The notes below the pieces were generated by a model, which saw only the letters and a program-made list of their open reading frames with translations, was not told the origin of the DNA and did no database searches. This document shows, in pieces, positions 24,540 through 35,688 of a stretch of 64,000 nt of DNA; positions within the stretch are counted from its first letter, which is position 1, and the number at the start of each line of letters is the position of its first letter. The translations under genes and the position numbers were made by a program. The stretch is from Pelodera strongyloides. Lineage: Eukaryota > Nematoda > Chromadorea > Rhabditida > Rhabditidae. Location: NCBI GenBank assembly GCA_036852015.1, contig JAANDG010000145.1, positions 124,001 through 188,000 on the forward strand. Direction: 5' to 3'.

Positions 24540-27500
24540 ATGGCACGCACGGAGCGGTTCCTTACAGCGTATTATAATTATTCCACTGTGAAGATTCTTC
24601 AGGTGAGCGGCATCAAGTTGTTTGTAGAGAGCTGGGATTGTATGACATCAACGTGAAACTTTGGGTGCGGGGCGGCGCGCTAAAAGTCGCGGGGCGGCGC
24701 GCCGAAATGTGCGGGGCCCAGGCAGGGCTGCGCCACCAAACGGGGCCCGGAGCGCGCGGCCCCGCTTCAAAAAGTGGGCCGTAGGTGCGCCGGGAGCGCG
24801 CGGACCGTGGGAAAATGGGCGTGAAATGTCCCGCCCCCTTTCCTTTCCATTCCATATTAAATAATACACTAAAACGGTAAATCCACACAGTAATCAACAA
24901 ACAACAAATGTACAGAACAACTTTACTCTTTACTTCAATCACAGCACAAAACGATAATAATGATATTAGTGATACATCTGGGGGAATTTTGGTAAGTTAA
25001 TAACTAAGAATACGCAACAAAAAGTGGATAGGCAACCCAATTGTAAGTACAAAATAATGTTAGTGAGAGTTAAAATTCTACTGGTAAATATTACGATATA
25101 ATGCTATGATAATGGAGTTGCGGGGGCGTAAAAATCCAAAACAAAAAGTAGATACAACTACAATAAGAGTAGAGGTGTATATAGTACAAAAAAATAATCC
25201 TTCTATATGCTGACGTTCAGTTAAAACACAAACGGAAATGGGCAGCGTTACACAGCTAATTTTTTAATAAAGTAACGAGCTACATTTAATACAATATGCC
25301 ATAAACACACGAAACATATTGCACAAAGTAACACTAAGCTTACTAAGGTTCATCTTAGGGTATCTATCCATTTGATATCTTCCCTTCCGTGATAAAAAAC
25401 ATCTACACGGTGTTTCGTACGCCCTCCATGCAGCTACCTTCCCTGCGTAGCAATAAAGCCGACACGTTACCCACATCGATACACCGGCCAACTGAAATAA
25501 GAAGAAGTTAAAAATTAGATATGGCATTGATAACGAAAAACACACAAGTATCAATAGCGTACGTGTAACCCTAAACTAATTCAATTAAATGCGAAATCTT
25601 AACAAGCGGCCGCGATATTCTAAATTATGGGTAATGAGCTGGTCGTATGCCGTTTGAATGGAATGGAATGGGAGCCACCCCAGTTGGGTAAATTTGTCTT
25701 TTCGTATCCTTGATTCGCGTATTCACTCTTTCTTTCACGTCCCACGGGAGGTAGGGAGCAGGCACTTGCGTGCACACAATCACAACTATAAATGACTTGG
25801 AGGCAAAACACATGGAAACAAAATATTAACCATACCTGCCTAGATGATGTGTTCGAGTGGCCGGAGTCCCGGAGTTGCCCTATAGTTCTTTGTCCCACAT
25901 GTGGAGTACCGCACGATGTCCAAAGTCCGCCGTAAGACTAGGAAGCCTGAAATGAGTACACTATCACCTATACCTTTTTAACTTTTTACAAGCAAGAAAT
26001 GCAACATGGATGCGTAATCGAAGAGATGCACTAACGTACGAAGACAATGATCGAATGATCCATAAGATAAACAATGCACATATAAGTAACTAGTACACAA
26101 AAACAATGATAACCACAAACCCCTGGATAGAAAATAAACATGAAAAAATGTTTATAGTTAAGATACGTATACGTTCTTACCTTATTTTTTATTACTCTGT
26201 ACCGTGTCTTCGGGAACATTGTCTGCGTTTGCGCCGGTACAATTACCATCGGTTGTCGTCTAAACAAAATAAAAGTTTCATTTAAGATTCAACATTATGT
26301 GCCTACTAATACAAATAAACATCCACATCTCCATATTCCCACATCAACGCCTCCGATATTTACAATGTATTTTGTATTCAATACATCGGTTCAAACAACT
26401 TACTAAACGGTGAATCTTGAATACTCTTAAAAATACTAATCAAGATACTTGATAAAAATATAGACGACATACCCAGTTGGCCTCATCCTGAGCTGACCAT
26501 ACAGTTGCTATCACGATGGCCTTTGGGTCCGCCATTAACCCTGTAAATATAGAGACGTTTCATTTTATATTTGATACATTTAAGTTAAGAAACTCAAAAT
26601 TATTTTCAACTACATCGAAGAAAAGGTCAAAAGGAGCTTTATCGAGACAAACAGGGCTAAGAGATGTCTTACAATAAGGAACATTATAGAAAATGAAGAC
26701 CAAAGCAAAAAGGATGGAGTAGAAAAATAATGGCGAAATTTACGAAGAGAAGTAATGCGAAAGTGCGCGTATTGCGCACTATTCTAAAGCGATTACGGTA
26801 TGATAGCAGCCTTTAGATTATGCCGCAAACAATTACTTAAGAAATCGAATATATGAATACTTTATGCAAACTAAACTGCCGATAAGCATATTTTTACTAT
26901 AACCGTTAGTTAGTGCATGATTAACAAGAATAGTGACAACAAACTTAATAAATAAGACAATAGTTTAAATTGAAGTGGAACAACATAAAATACAACAACT
27001 TTTGGATAAGACAACACTCAGTTTGTCGGAGCACACGTGTTGAAAAACTCAAGTGCGGTTTCGCTGCGTAGTAGTAAATAAATGCCCCTTCACTGAGTAT
27101 CTTGCAGTTTCCATTGTACGTGTCCTCGCGCGCCTGTGGCGCGCTCCTGGCGCACCAGCCGCCCCACGATTTTCGGTGGTGGAGACTTTCCCAGACCAAT
27201 GGGCCAGACACGGGCGAGGGGCGCGCGGGGGGTGCGCGGCCCCGTGACGTGGGGCCGGGGGCGCGCCGCCCCCGGCCAAGTTTCCTCAGTGATACTAATT
27301 ATATGACCATGACAACTTATTCACGTCATCGTCATGATATAATAATTGCTTCATTACAGATCGTTGAGATCTGCACCGTGTTTCTGCTCACTCTAGCTGT
27401 TCTTCTTTACGTGAAGATTTTACTACGGAAACAGGTTGGAGAATTGGGTTTAATAGTTGACTAATAAACATTAAATTTTGGGTGAGGCTAATGGGTGAAT

Positions 27501-30500
27501 CTACGTACGCAGCATGACGGCTCGCCTGCCACGTTTTCTTACAAGGGAACCTTCAATTAAGTCTTTGTTCTTTAGAACCACAAACCACATAGGTTAAAAA
27601 AGTCACAAGCCTTTTTGAAGTTTTGTATGGAAAACTTACATGATTAATCTTTTTTGAGCATGAAATCTGGATCGGTAGCTCAAGGTCACAGGTTCGTTCC
27701 CAACTAGTGGAGGTGATGTTAATGTTGCCGACACTCAACTTACCAACGAGAATATGTTTAGTTCTGCCATCCTAATCTGCTCGTATTATTGATTTCACAT
27801 CCGATTGTTCATTTAATAATGCTTCTATCACGAGTTATTCGACACGCTGTGGAATACGCCGGCGCTTTGAACGAAACCAACCTTCTGATAATCAACGTTG
27901 TTAGTGATATTGGTAAGTAGTATTTCGTCATTATCGGCGATATACCAGCTATCTACATATAGCAATGCTGAACAACGACCACAGCACTAAAAGGTTTAAT
28001 AATTTATTTTAAACCTGAAAAAAAGTGCAAAAATTGCAAAACGCACCACTGTTGTGCGGCGAAACTTTCGCTCGTTCCTGGCGGCGCGCATGCACCGAAC
28101 GAAACTAGGTGGTACACGGCGAAACGCATACGCGAAAAGTTTGCACGGCGATCTGTAGGTGCGATGATGTACGGTAATGCGAAATGATGCAGAACTAGGT
28201 AAAAGGTGCGCGAGGGAAATGCGAGGCGCAACAGATTTTTTTTCGCCGTGCACCGTCCAACTTGTGCGATGCGTGGGTGAAGGGTTTGGCATGGCACTCA
28301 TTGACCTGTTTTCCTCGATATCCTTAAAGCGGTAAAACCACCGGATTTTGAAATACATGCCGTCCGCAGTAGTCCTATGTTATTTATGCAACCGGCTGCG
28401 CGGTACTCGTCTAGTTATATACACTTGTAATGCAGATGTCCGGAAATACATTTGAAAACTCGACCGTTATTTCGCTTTAATATCCCAAACTCACTGTTAA
28501 AAGTGAGAATACTTGTATTTCAGCCGCGAGTGCAACCTTCCAAATAGTGATATGTTACTCAATTGAACGGGTTGTCGCTGTTGTGTGTGCACAGAATTAT
28601 GAGCAAAAAGCTGACGAAAAACCAAAGTTTGGCGTCGCGCTCACTATTGGAGCAGTATGTTTTTATAGTGTTTATGGCATTGTTTGAAATCATGTCAACT
28701 AATAAATATTTGACATATTTTTGGGCAACCGTACACTGTGCGAATATGTGACCATCTATTCATTTTTTTTCTTTAGCATTAGTTTAGCATTGCTTTACTG
28801 TAAGTTAGTACATAAGTAACATAAGTTTATAGGCCCCTTTATATTGTATTACAATTCTCGTCTACGACTGTAATGCCTGCAAGGAAGCAATAAGTACGAA
28901 AACAGTTCTACTATTATATGACAAAAAAAATCAATTTCAGTTGCTCTATTCAGCAGTACTAATCATCTTATGGCATATGTATCTATTGAGCGAAATGATT
29001 ACCTACGGATGCCAATATTTATTACTATTTGTGGGAATTGCGGTAAGCGTTTTCGCGCTGTAGCGCTCCAGCGGGGGTCGGATGTTTCGGGAGGGGCCGT
29101 CGAGTGCGCGAAAAATGTTTGCTGGTGGCTCACCTGTGGCACACACTTGCGGCGCTCCTGAAGCGCCCCTACCGATACGTGCTCCACTTTCGCGTCAAGG
29201 AGGGCGGCTGCACGCATGTTTTCCGGAGCGAATGCACAAAGTTTCATCAGTGTTCTAAGTCATACAAAATTATTGATCTCAAAAACTTAGGTTGTAAATT
29301 AAATATTCAGTTTAGTTCTTCGTTGCACTTCGACACGTTTGCATGAAATCATATCAGCAAGTTGCAGACCGCAAGGATTCAACTATAAATGAGCGGTGAG
29401 AAAGGGTTTAGATAGTTTCAAATTCAAGTATTTAGTTGGTGTGCGGCATGGAAACGGCGTTGTATTGCATGTCACTTTTTCCACAACGCGAAACTCTTAA
29501 CAATGCGCGGCGAAAACAAGAAGGTGTGCCTGAATCTAGCAGCGCACTTTCGTCAGTCTCTCGCACGTTGCCCCGAGTGCACTGATCACCATTCAGAGAA
29601 ACCTGGCGAAGATAGGGCCAGCTTGCCGCCCTCCCATTTCTCTGGTTCTGCATCAATTCTTGCATTTTTCTACATTCGCGACGCCCACCTTTCGCTACGC
29701 GAATCATTCGCGTCAGGGTTTCCCGCGCACCGAGTTTTGTCAGTCCACACTTCTTGCTTGCACACTGTTTGCATGCCAACTCTTACGTATTATACTCTTC
29801 AGTGAATAAGCACGTACTGTGGTGAATTTTTTTTCAGTATATCTTTCTCATCAATTTCAGATTTCTTACAGCCAGGAATTTGAATGCTGCTCGTCTTCTT
29901 GTCAAATTGGCTCCATACAAATGTTTGATGAACTTTTTCAATTTGGGTCTTTATTATTGGATATTTGAGAAACATCAGCCCTACTATATCCCGTTCTATG
30001 CTGCATTCTATTTCTTTCTGAATCATATACAAGTGAGTCGCTTACAAATTGTAGTTCAAAACGATGTCTTTTTTTTGTAAAAAAAATGCCACTTTATTTT
30101 ATTGAATGATATCCAGCAGATCCAGCAGAAATTCTTTTCCTGCCGCCCTGTTTTGGTCTCCCTCAATATACCATTAGAGTACAATGTTTCAATGCCAATA
30201 TAATATTACTTCTCCAAGCAGTTTTCAAACAATAATAGAGTCAGATTACTGTGCAACCGTGCGCAGAGTCCACACGAAGTTTCTGTTGGATACTCGGAAG
30301 AAAAACTACTGTTTTTTTTGCTAAGAACGTCCAATAAAATAATAGAACCCACTGAGGAGTGAGGGAACTTAATCGGTGCTACACCCGAATTTGGTGGGCC
30401 GCCGCACCTGTGACCGTATGCACGAACGCGCCGGGAAGATCCCAGCCTCCCAGTTGGAGGTGAGAGAAAGCGAGGGATCACACGAATCAGAGACACACAG

Positions 30501-31100
30501 AGACAAATTCTCTCACCCTGGGAGGTTTCCGCTGTTCGTGCCTACGGCAACTTGGGTCACCTTATTTAAAGGCTTCTCACGGCCACCAATAACACAATCA
30601 ACTTTCAGCTGTTCATGCAAATGGTGCTCACAGTATATGGTCACGCTGGCCTAAAGAAGGAGGCACTAACCTTCTTTGGAATACAATGCCAATCCGAAGA
30701 AACAGTGCAAAATGTACTTGGAGAGCCAATGATTTTCGATAAAGACTATGAAACGAAGGTGAAATTATGCGCAATTTATCTAATGGTGTTTTTTGTAGGT
30801 ATGCGTATTTCCAGCCGGTGTACCTGTGGTATACTTTTGGCATACTTTTGGACTTTTTTTCTGGGGTTGAACCTTCTTCCATCATGTTCCAAAAGTGCGC
30901 CACATCTACGCCATGTTTGCGCCGCGCAACCATTTCCGCTTTTGATCAGGTTTGGGTGCGCAACCGCGTTGCTTCATCGGTGTCCACTGTGAGTGACTGT
31001 TTTGATGAATACAATTCAGGAGTACTACAAACAATTAAACAGTCAATGGAATGCAACGAAAACTACACGAGGACGACCTTCAAAATATATTCACAAATAA
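24540..31100 (+). CDS. seven-transmembrane nematode chemoreceptor (Sra/Srab/Sre-like)
   Basis: Eight exons join in phase: 24540-24602, 27360-27434, 27762-27912, 28524-28654, 28941-29042, 29838-30032, 30609-30758, 31020-31100. They encode 315 residues with TAA. Hydrophobic spans: EICTVFLLTLAVLLYVKIL (about 24-42), NLLVLLISHPIVHLIMLL (about 51-68), a third ending ATFQIVICYSIERVVAVV (ER at 111-112, NYE at 121-123), VALTIGALLYSAVLIILW, the QYLLLFVGIA region, NFFNLGLYYWIF, and YIPFYAAFYFFLNHIQLFMQ. The ER..A...YE pattern after helix 3 and the cytoplasmic tail YYKQLNSQW match the Sra-superfamily layout (family knowledge). Such receptors sit in ciliated sensory neurons; the ligand is unknown. Intron 1 (2.76 kb) holds a 2.6-kb insertion with GC-rich ends. 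An AATAAA lies at 31113-31118. Subfamily is not assigned. Confidence 0.88.
24654..27285. mobile_element. 2.6-kb element with GC-rich inverted ends inside chemoreceptor intron 1
   Basis: The left boundary reads GAAACTTTGGGTGCGGGGCG then GCGCGC. The right boundary, reverse-complemented, reads GGAAACTTGGCCGGGGGCGG then CGCGCC. The ~180-bp ends (24654-24840 and about 27115-27285) are strikingly GC-rich against an AT-rich interior and share further words (GTGCGCCGGGAGCGCG / GTGCGCCAGGAGCGCG). The interior has splice-like exon candidates on the minus strand: about 26536-26474 (starts MADPKAIVIATVW), 26256-26178 and 25946-25839. They do not join into a long frame. No target duplication or recognisable transposase is visible. 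Confidence 0.55.
28324..28480. mobile_element. diverged palindromic TTAA element (family B-like)
   Basis: In a chemoreceptor intron. Starts TTAAAGCGGTAAAACCACCG and ends CGACCGTTATTTCGCTTTAA. Arms are imperfect but terminal AAAGCG/CGCTTT and TTAA are kept. Confidence 0.65.
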
Positions 31101-31587
31101 CTAAAGGATAATAATAAACATTTGTATAGATCATTTTCCCTGGTTTGTCAAGTGTGGTTATGTAATTCACAAAGTAATGTAGCACACTTGTACACAGGCA
31201 GCCTGGTAAATAAAGTATGAAAAATTTCAAATTATGCAACTCGGTTGGATGGTATTTGTAAATCAAAAATCAGGCTTGAACGTAGTAAAGAAAAAGGGGA
31301 AATGGCCACAACTTGACCTCTTCTCTCAATAAAAAAAAAGATAAATTTATGCAAATCAGCTTTTCGTTTCCTTCCTTTCCCTGTGACCGTTTCGTGACGT
31401 AAATGAAAGAGTCTGGTATAAATACGGGATCAATTTAGCTTATCTATCACGTTGAAGTTATACATATTTTATTTGTGTTTATTACTACGTGAGTATAATA
31501 ATTGTTAGCAACTATGAGTTGTATCGATTAGATTTTTACTTGCCAATTAGATGACAAGAACGTTTTGATGAAGGAAGTGTATTTTAG
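31101..31587. other. spacer between chemoreceptor and Gly/Tyr-rich gene
   Basis: The 3' UTR of the chemoreceptor (AATAAA at 31113-31118) is followed by AT-rich sequence and the promoter of the next gene. Confidence 0.6.
31417..31424 (+). promoter_or_regulatory. TATA box candidate for the Gly/Tyr-rich gene
   Basis: TATAAATA within GGTATAAATACGGGATC, 164 bp before the start codon at 31588. The intervening sequence may hold a 5' UTR with an intron (GTGAGT at 31489, TTTTAG just before ATG). Confidence 0.55.
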
Positions 31588-33114
31588 ATGAACGTTACCG
31601 CAGCTCTTTATTTAATGGCCTTCGTAACTTCAGTCTATGTTGGGTAAGTTTTTTTTGGCCTTACAATTAGTTTGCTGCATACATTACATCACAATTACAT
31701 AATTACTGCAAGCACATATCATAGTGTCCGATGTGAATATATCGCGAGAATCTGGCGGTGCGGCCGGAGAAACAGATTCGGGACGACTTCGTCCGGCTCT
31801 TACGAACCTATTCATTCTATTCCTTATGACAAGTTTCAGCAGTCGTTGTGCCGCAATAATGCAAATAATTTCTAAAAAAATATTGCGTGAAGCTGTATAG
31901 TTTTTTTTAGATAAAATTTTTTCAGGACCCATTTGACTACAGTCCGGATGATTGGAAATCGGCCGAAGAAGACCGCATTGAGAGACAGCTGAGGGAACAG
32001 TACCTGAGTAAAATATACGGTAGGAATTGGATACCCTTGATTACTCCCAGGTTCTTAGTATGCTGGGAATAGGTAGCGGAAGAGACCGGGAGTCACTTCC
32101 CAGCGGGCTCCCTCTCACGCTTATTGTTAGTTACGTTCGGCTAAAGTGACAAGCAGACGCATGCAAAGTTCGTGACTTTGCAATATTTTCAATCGAAAAG
32201 AAGGTCATGCTATTGGTACTAGAGGACTTGAGTAATTGAAAAGATGTCAGATTCAGCAACACTTCTCAGTACATTGATTTCGATATTATATCCTCCTAAT
32301 ATAGTTTGGGTTTCATCTACAACTCCCTTTTCCAGTTTCCACCCTGGCTCTAACATTGTTAGAATATGCACACACAGTGCTGTCCAACATTATACGAACC
32401 CCAAATTCACTCATAGTATTTGTATACTACGCATGTAAAGTCATTCCTAGGAAACGCTCGAAACAGCGGGAATAAAGCCAGAAGCGGTTCTACGAGCAAA
32501 CAGCAGACCGGCTATGGAGGAAATGGAGGTGAATTAACCAACATTAAAAAGTCGGACCGACGTAAAAGTTTATTTAACTTTTTTCCAATCAGCAGTAGCA
32601 AAAGTTGTAACATACGAATAATACTTTAGGAGGGTACCAAGGTAGCTACGGATACGGTGGCTATGCTCCATACGGAGGGTATAATCGAGGTAAAATTTAC
32701 TTTTTATTATTATTTAATTATCGCCACAGAGAAAGTTCAAGTCATCATATTATACATTTTAGCATAACTAGTTTTCCGTACGCCTAGTACACTAGTAATC
32801 CTAGTAAACGCTTTTTGATCACTTTGGTATTCTATCCCAGAATTTCTTCATCGTTGGATATTGAGCTGCGTTTATTGGTCTAATATTCCATTTTAGGTGT
32901 ACAGGATGGTTTTGGCTATGGTGGATATGGCCCCTGGGGAGGGTACGGTGGATTTGGTCCTCAGGGAGGATATAATGGTTACGGTGGCTATGGTGGCTAT
33001 GGAAGCTACGGTAATCAAGGTGATTACGGTAGTGGACGCGGACGCGGAGGAAATAGCGGAACTGTTACGAATCCAGGAAACGCTGTGCAACCGACCGGTA
33101 ATAAGAACGCGTGA
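31588..33114 (+). CDS. secreted Gly/Tyr-rich protein
   Basis: Exon 1 (31588-31643) encodes MNVTAALYLMAFVTSVYVG, a signal peptide. Exons 31926-32019, 32451-32528, 32630-32689 and 32897-33114 join in phase. They give an acidic stretch (DPFDYSPDDWKSAEEDRIER), a basic linker, then a tail of YGGYG-type repeats (GYGGYGPWGGYGGF; GYGGYGGYGSYG), an RGRGG patch and stop TGA. The junction from exon 1 (phase 2) to 31926 (phase 0) does not fit directly, so a small exon between 31650 and 31920 is missing from this model, or the start differs. Gly/Tyr-rich secreted peptides in nematodes include cuticle-associated and antimicrobial (caenacin/NLP-type) proteins; assignment to either is inference. The transcript probably ends at AATAAA, 33163-33168. 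Confidence 0.75.
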
Positions 33115-33162
33115 ATATTACTACGTGTTGATATGCACTAGCGCCCTTTACTGAGAATCTGT

Positions 33163-33168
33163 AATAAA
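33163..33168 (+). terminator. polyadenylation signal AATAAA
   Basis: Canonical AATAAA 49 bp after the TGA of the Gly/Tyr-rich gene. Confidence 0.7.
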
Positions 33169-35688
33169 TTTTAACGGAACGTTAACATGGCGAATTATAA
33201 ATTATAATAAAGGTTTCTAAAGGTTTTTATTGATGAAAAGAATATGTATACTTGTATACAGTATGTATACGAGGTGTAACAGTTATCATGCCGAATTTCT
33301 TTTGTTACCAGAAAATGCATGTGCTTTTAGTTTTCTCTACAAGATACTACGTATTTGATTTCTTTTATTTTGCTATATTATTTTTACTTATGTTATAATT
33401 ATTCTGCGGATTTTTTCATGTCTAGAAGATATCTATGAACTGGCAATATCATTTGTCATCTAGAGTCGCCTAGTAATTAGTTTTCAAGGTGTTTTTCTAC
33501 GTGAAGGTGTCAAGATCTAAGAGCTAAGGGTGAGATACATAATACCAACCAAACACTGAAACCATTCTTGGGAAAAATTGAGAAGAAAATTTATTTTCTA
33601 ATATTTTCAATATTCCTCAACCCGGTCCGTTGTTTTTGACGTTTAATGGATATATATATATATACATATCTTTATAGATTTTAATGTTGGTATTGACGAA
33701 TTTACTCTGTTGAATTACTCATCTTATTGAAAATAAAATGCTAGGAAAACAAATTATTGTTGTACATCCATGCAAACTAAAACAACGGTAGTTTCATAAA
33801 AACGTAAACTTTCTTTCACTGTATTAATATTCTATTATCTTTAAAGTCTAATCAATGGTACATGGTACCTACTTCTCCTTAATTAATTTTCTTAAAATCC
33901 CACATTTATCTTCGCGTTTTCCTGGGGTTTTTCTTGTGGAAACGCGCTTGAGCTGATGCGAAACAGATGTGGAAAGCAATTGCACAAATCGTTTACAGTT
34001 TCAAGGCAACGAAAATCTATTTCGGAGAATTTTAGAGCGAAATCTAAATTTCAAACCATGGCTTGTGCTCATTACATCCATTTGTATAGCTTGGCTTCTC
34101 AGATATGTTCCTATGCCTATGGGAGGGTTACATTTGTACTAGTTGTCTACTGGTTGCACCTTTCATGGGCCTGATCTTCCATTTTAAAGCAATATGGTAC
34201 GTGGTTTGTATTTTCTGTACGTGGTTTGCACCAGTATTTTCTGATGCGTTCTGTGTTCTTCCCGCACAGAAGGGCATCGAAGTTTGAAACCACATTCCAT
34301 CCCGCTTTAAAAATATTTATTTGGTTTCATCTTTGCACGACAGGAGGAACTTATATGTGTATTTGTCCCATCATTTCAGAGAATAAAAAAAAGTTGGTCA
34401 GACAATATTGATGACAACAGGTGTTCACAAACAGAACAGTTATACGTGAAATTACGTAAGAGAGTGGAGATGAAGCCTCCTTATTTTGTCATAGTTAAAT
34501 TCTATGAAACCAATTGTATTGCCGCTTTCTTATCCTATGTGGGATCAAATTTTAGCGGAAAATCTGGCCTAGATGAAAAATACAACAGAAACATCCCTCT
34601 GGGAGTATTTTTAAAGCCGTTTCTAAAGTTGAAGTGGACTGGCCTATTCAAATCTCAGCGATGAATAAATTCTTTTTAACCGGTTTTACGTTTTTCTTTT
34701 CCACTTTCGTGGGATGTAGATCACTGGCTAATTTTAATGAAAATTACTTTGAAGACAATTTTCAATTTCTATTTCCAAAATCCATTTCCGATTTAATTTC
34801 CGCTTCGTATAAATTTGTCTGTATAGTTTTCAAGATATTTTAAGTGCACATCGCTGGCCGGATTGGTTTGTCTAGAAACTTCTCAAACTGCGAGGTTCAC
34901 GAAATTTTAATTTGTAGATCTATTATCTATAAAATGTGGACGTATACAAGCACACCGTGAAAAAATTAGCATATTGGTTTTTCTATCGGACGGTTTTTGA
35001 AACGCATCGTGGACACCTGCATTTTATGCAGTATGCAAATGTCATAAATTAGAATAAAAAATCGGCCCCAATTGGACCATACTTAGCATAGATGCATAAG
35101 AATGCAGCTGTCCACGATACGTTTAAAAAAACGGCCGGTGTTTCGCTTTAACATTTTTTATTATTATCATTTTACCTCGATATATTTCTTGTATTTGATG
35201 CACATCATGAACTTTTGCACTATTCTTTCACTTTATGTGTTTTAATAAAATGGTGAAAAGGGGACAATTTGGAGAGTCATCGTCTAATGGCCAGACCTCA
35301 CAACAACTGACACCCTTCCATAACACAATGATTAGAAGTAAGGTCAGCTAGTTAAAGGGATAGGGCCCACCAGAAATAAAAATGTTTTTGTGAGGTAGGT
35401 TGAGTTACTCCATAGTTTCCAAAATTCAAAAATGTTTCACTAGAGCAATCATGTTTCTTGATCGCACGGTTTTTTTTAATACTATTAAATTTTTTCTTGT
35501 ATTTTCAATCAATATTATCTCTGATGTGTCTTGGTTATGTAGCCTTTTGTACCACCGTTTTTACGTTGGCTTTTTTTTTACTTGTTGGGTTGACTCATGT
35601 TTTTACACAGTTTTATCTGATAATTTTAACAGGATCCAATATTATTTGAAATCAACCTACAAATGTTCGTCGTCTAGAATATGGGGAT
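33169..35688. other. 2.5-kb spacer, no supported gene
   Basis: AT-rich, with several short open frames but no convincing exon chain. Contains a (TA)n tract near 33650-33665 and a family B palindromic element at about 34981-35151. Confidence 0.5.
34981..35151. mobile_element. palindromic TTAA element, family B copy
   Basis: The left arm CGGACGGTTTTTGAAACGCA is mirrored by the right arm, ending AAAACGGCCGGTGTTTCGC then TTTAA. The left terminus has decayed (no TTAA visible), the right is intact. Confidence 0.75.

Noticed and set aside
24661..24864. GC-rich open frames in both directions
   Set aside because: Composition artefact of the GC-rich terminal repeat, with no splice continuity to neighbouring exons.
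34446..34843. Two adjacent 70-codon plus-strand frames as a receptor remnant
   Set aside because: No family motif or usable splice sites linking them. Hydrophobicity is explained by T-rich sequence.
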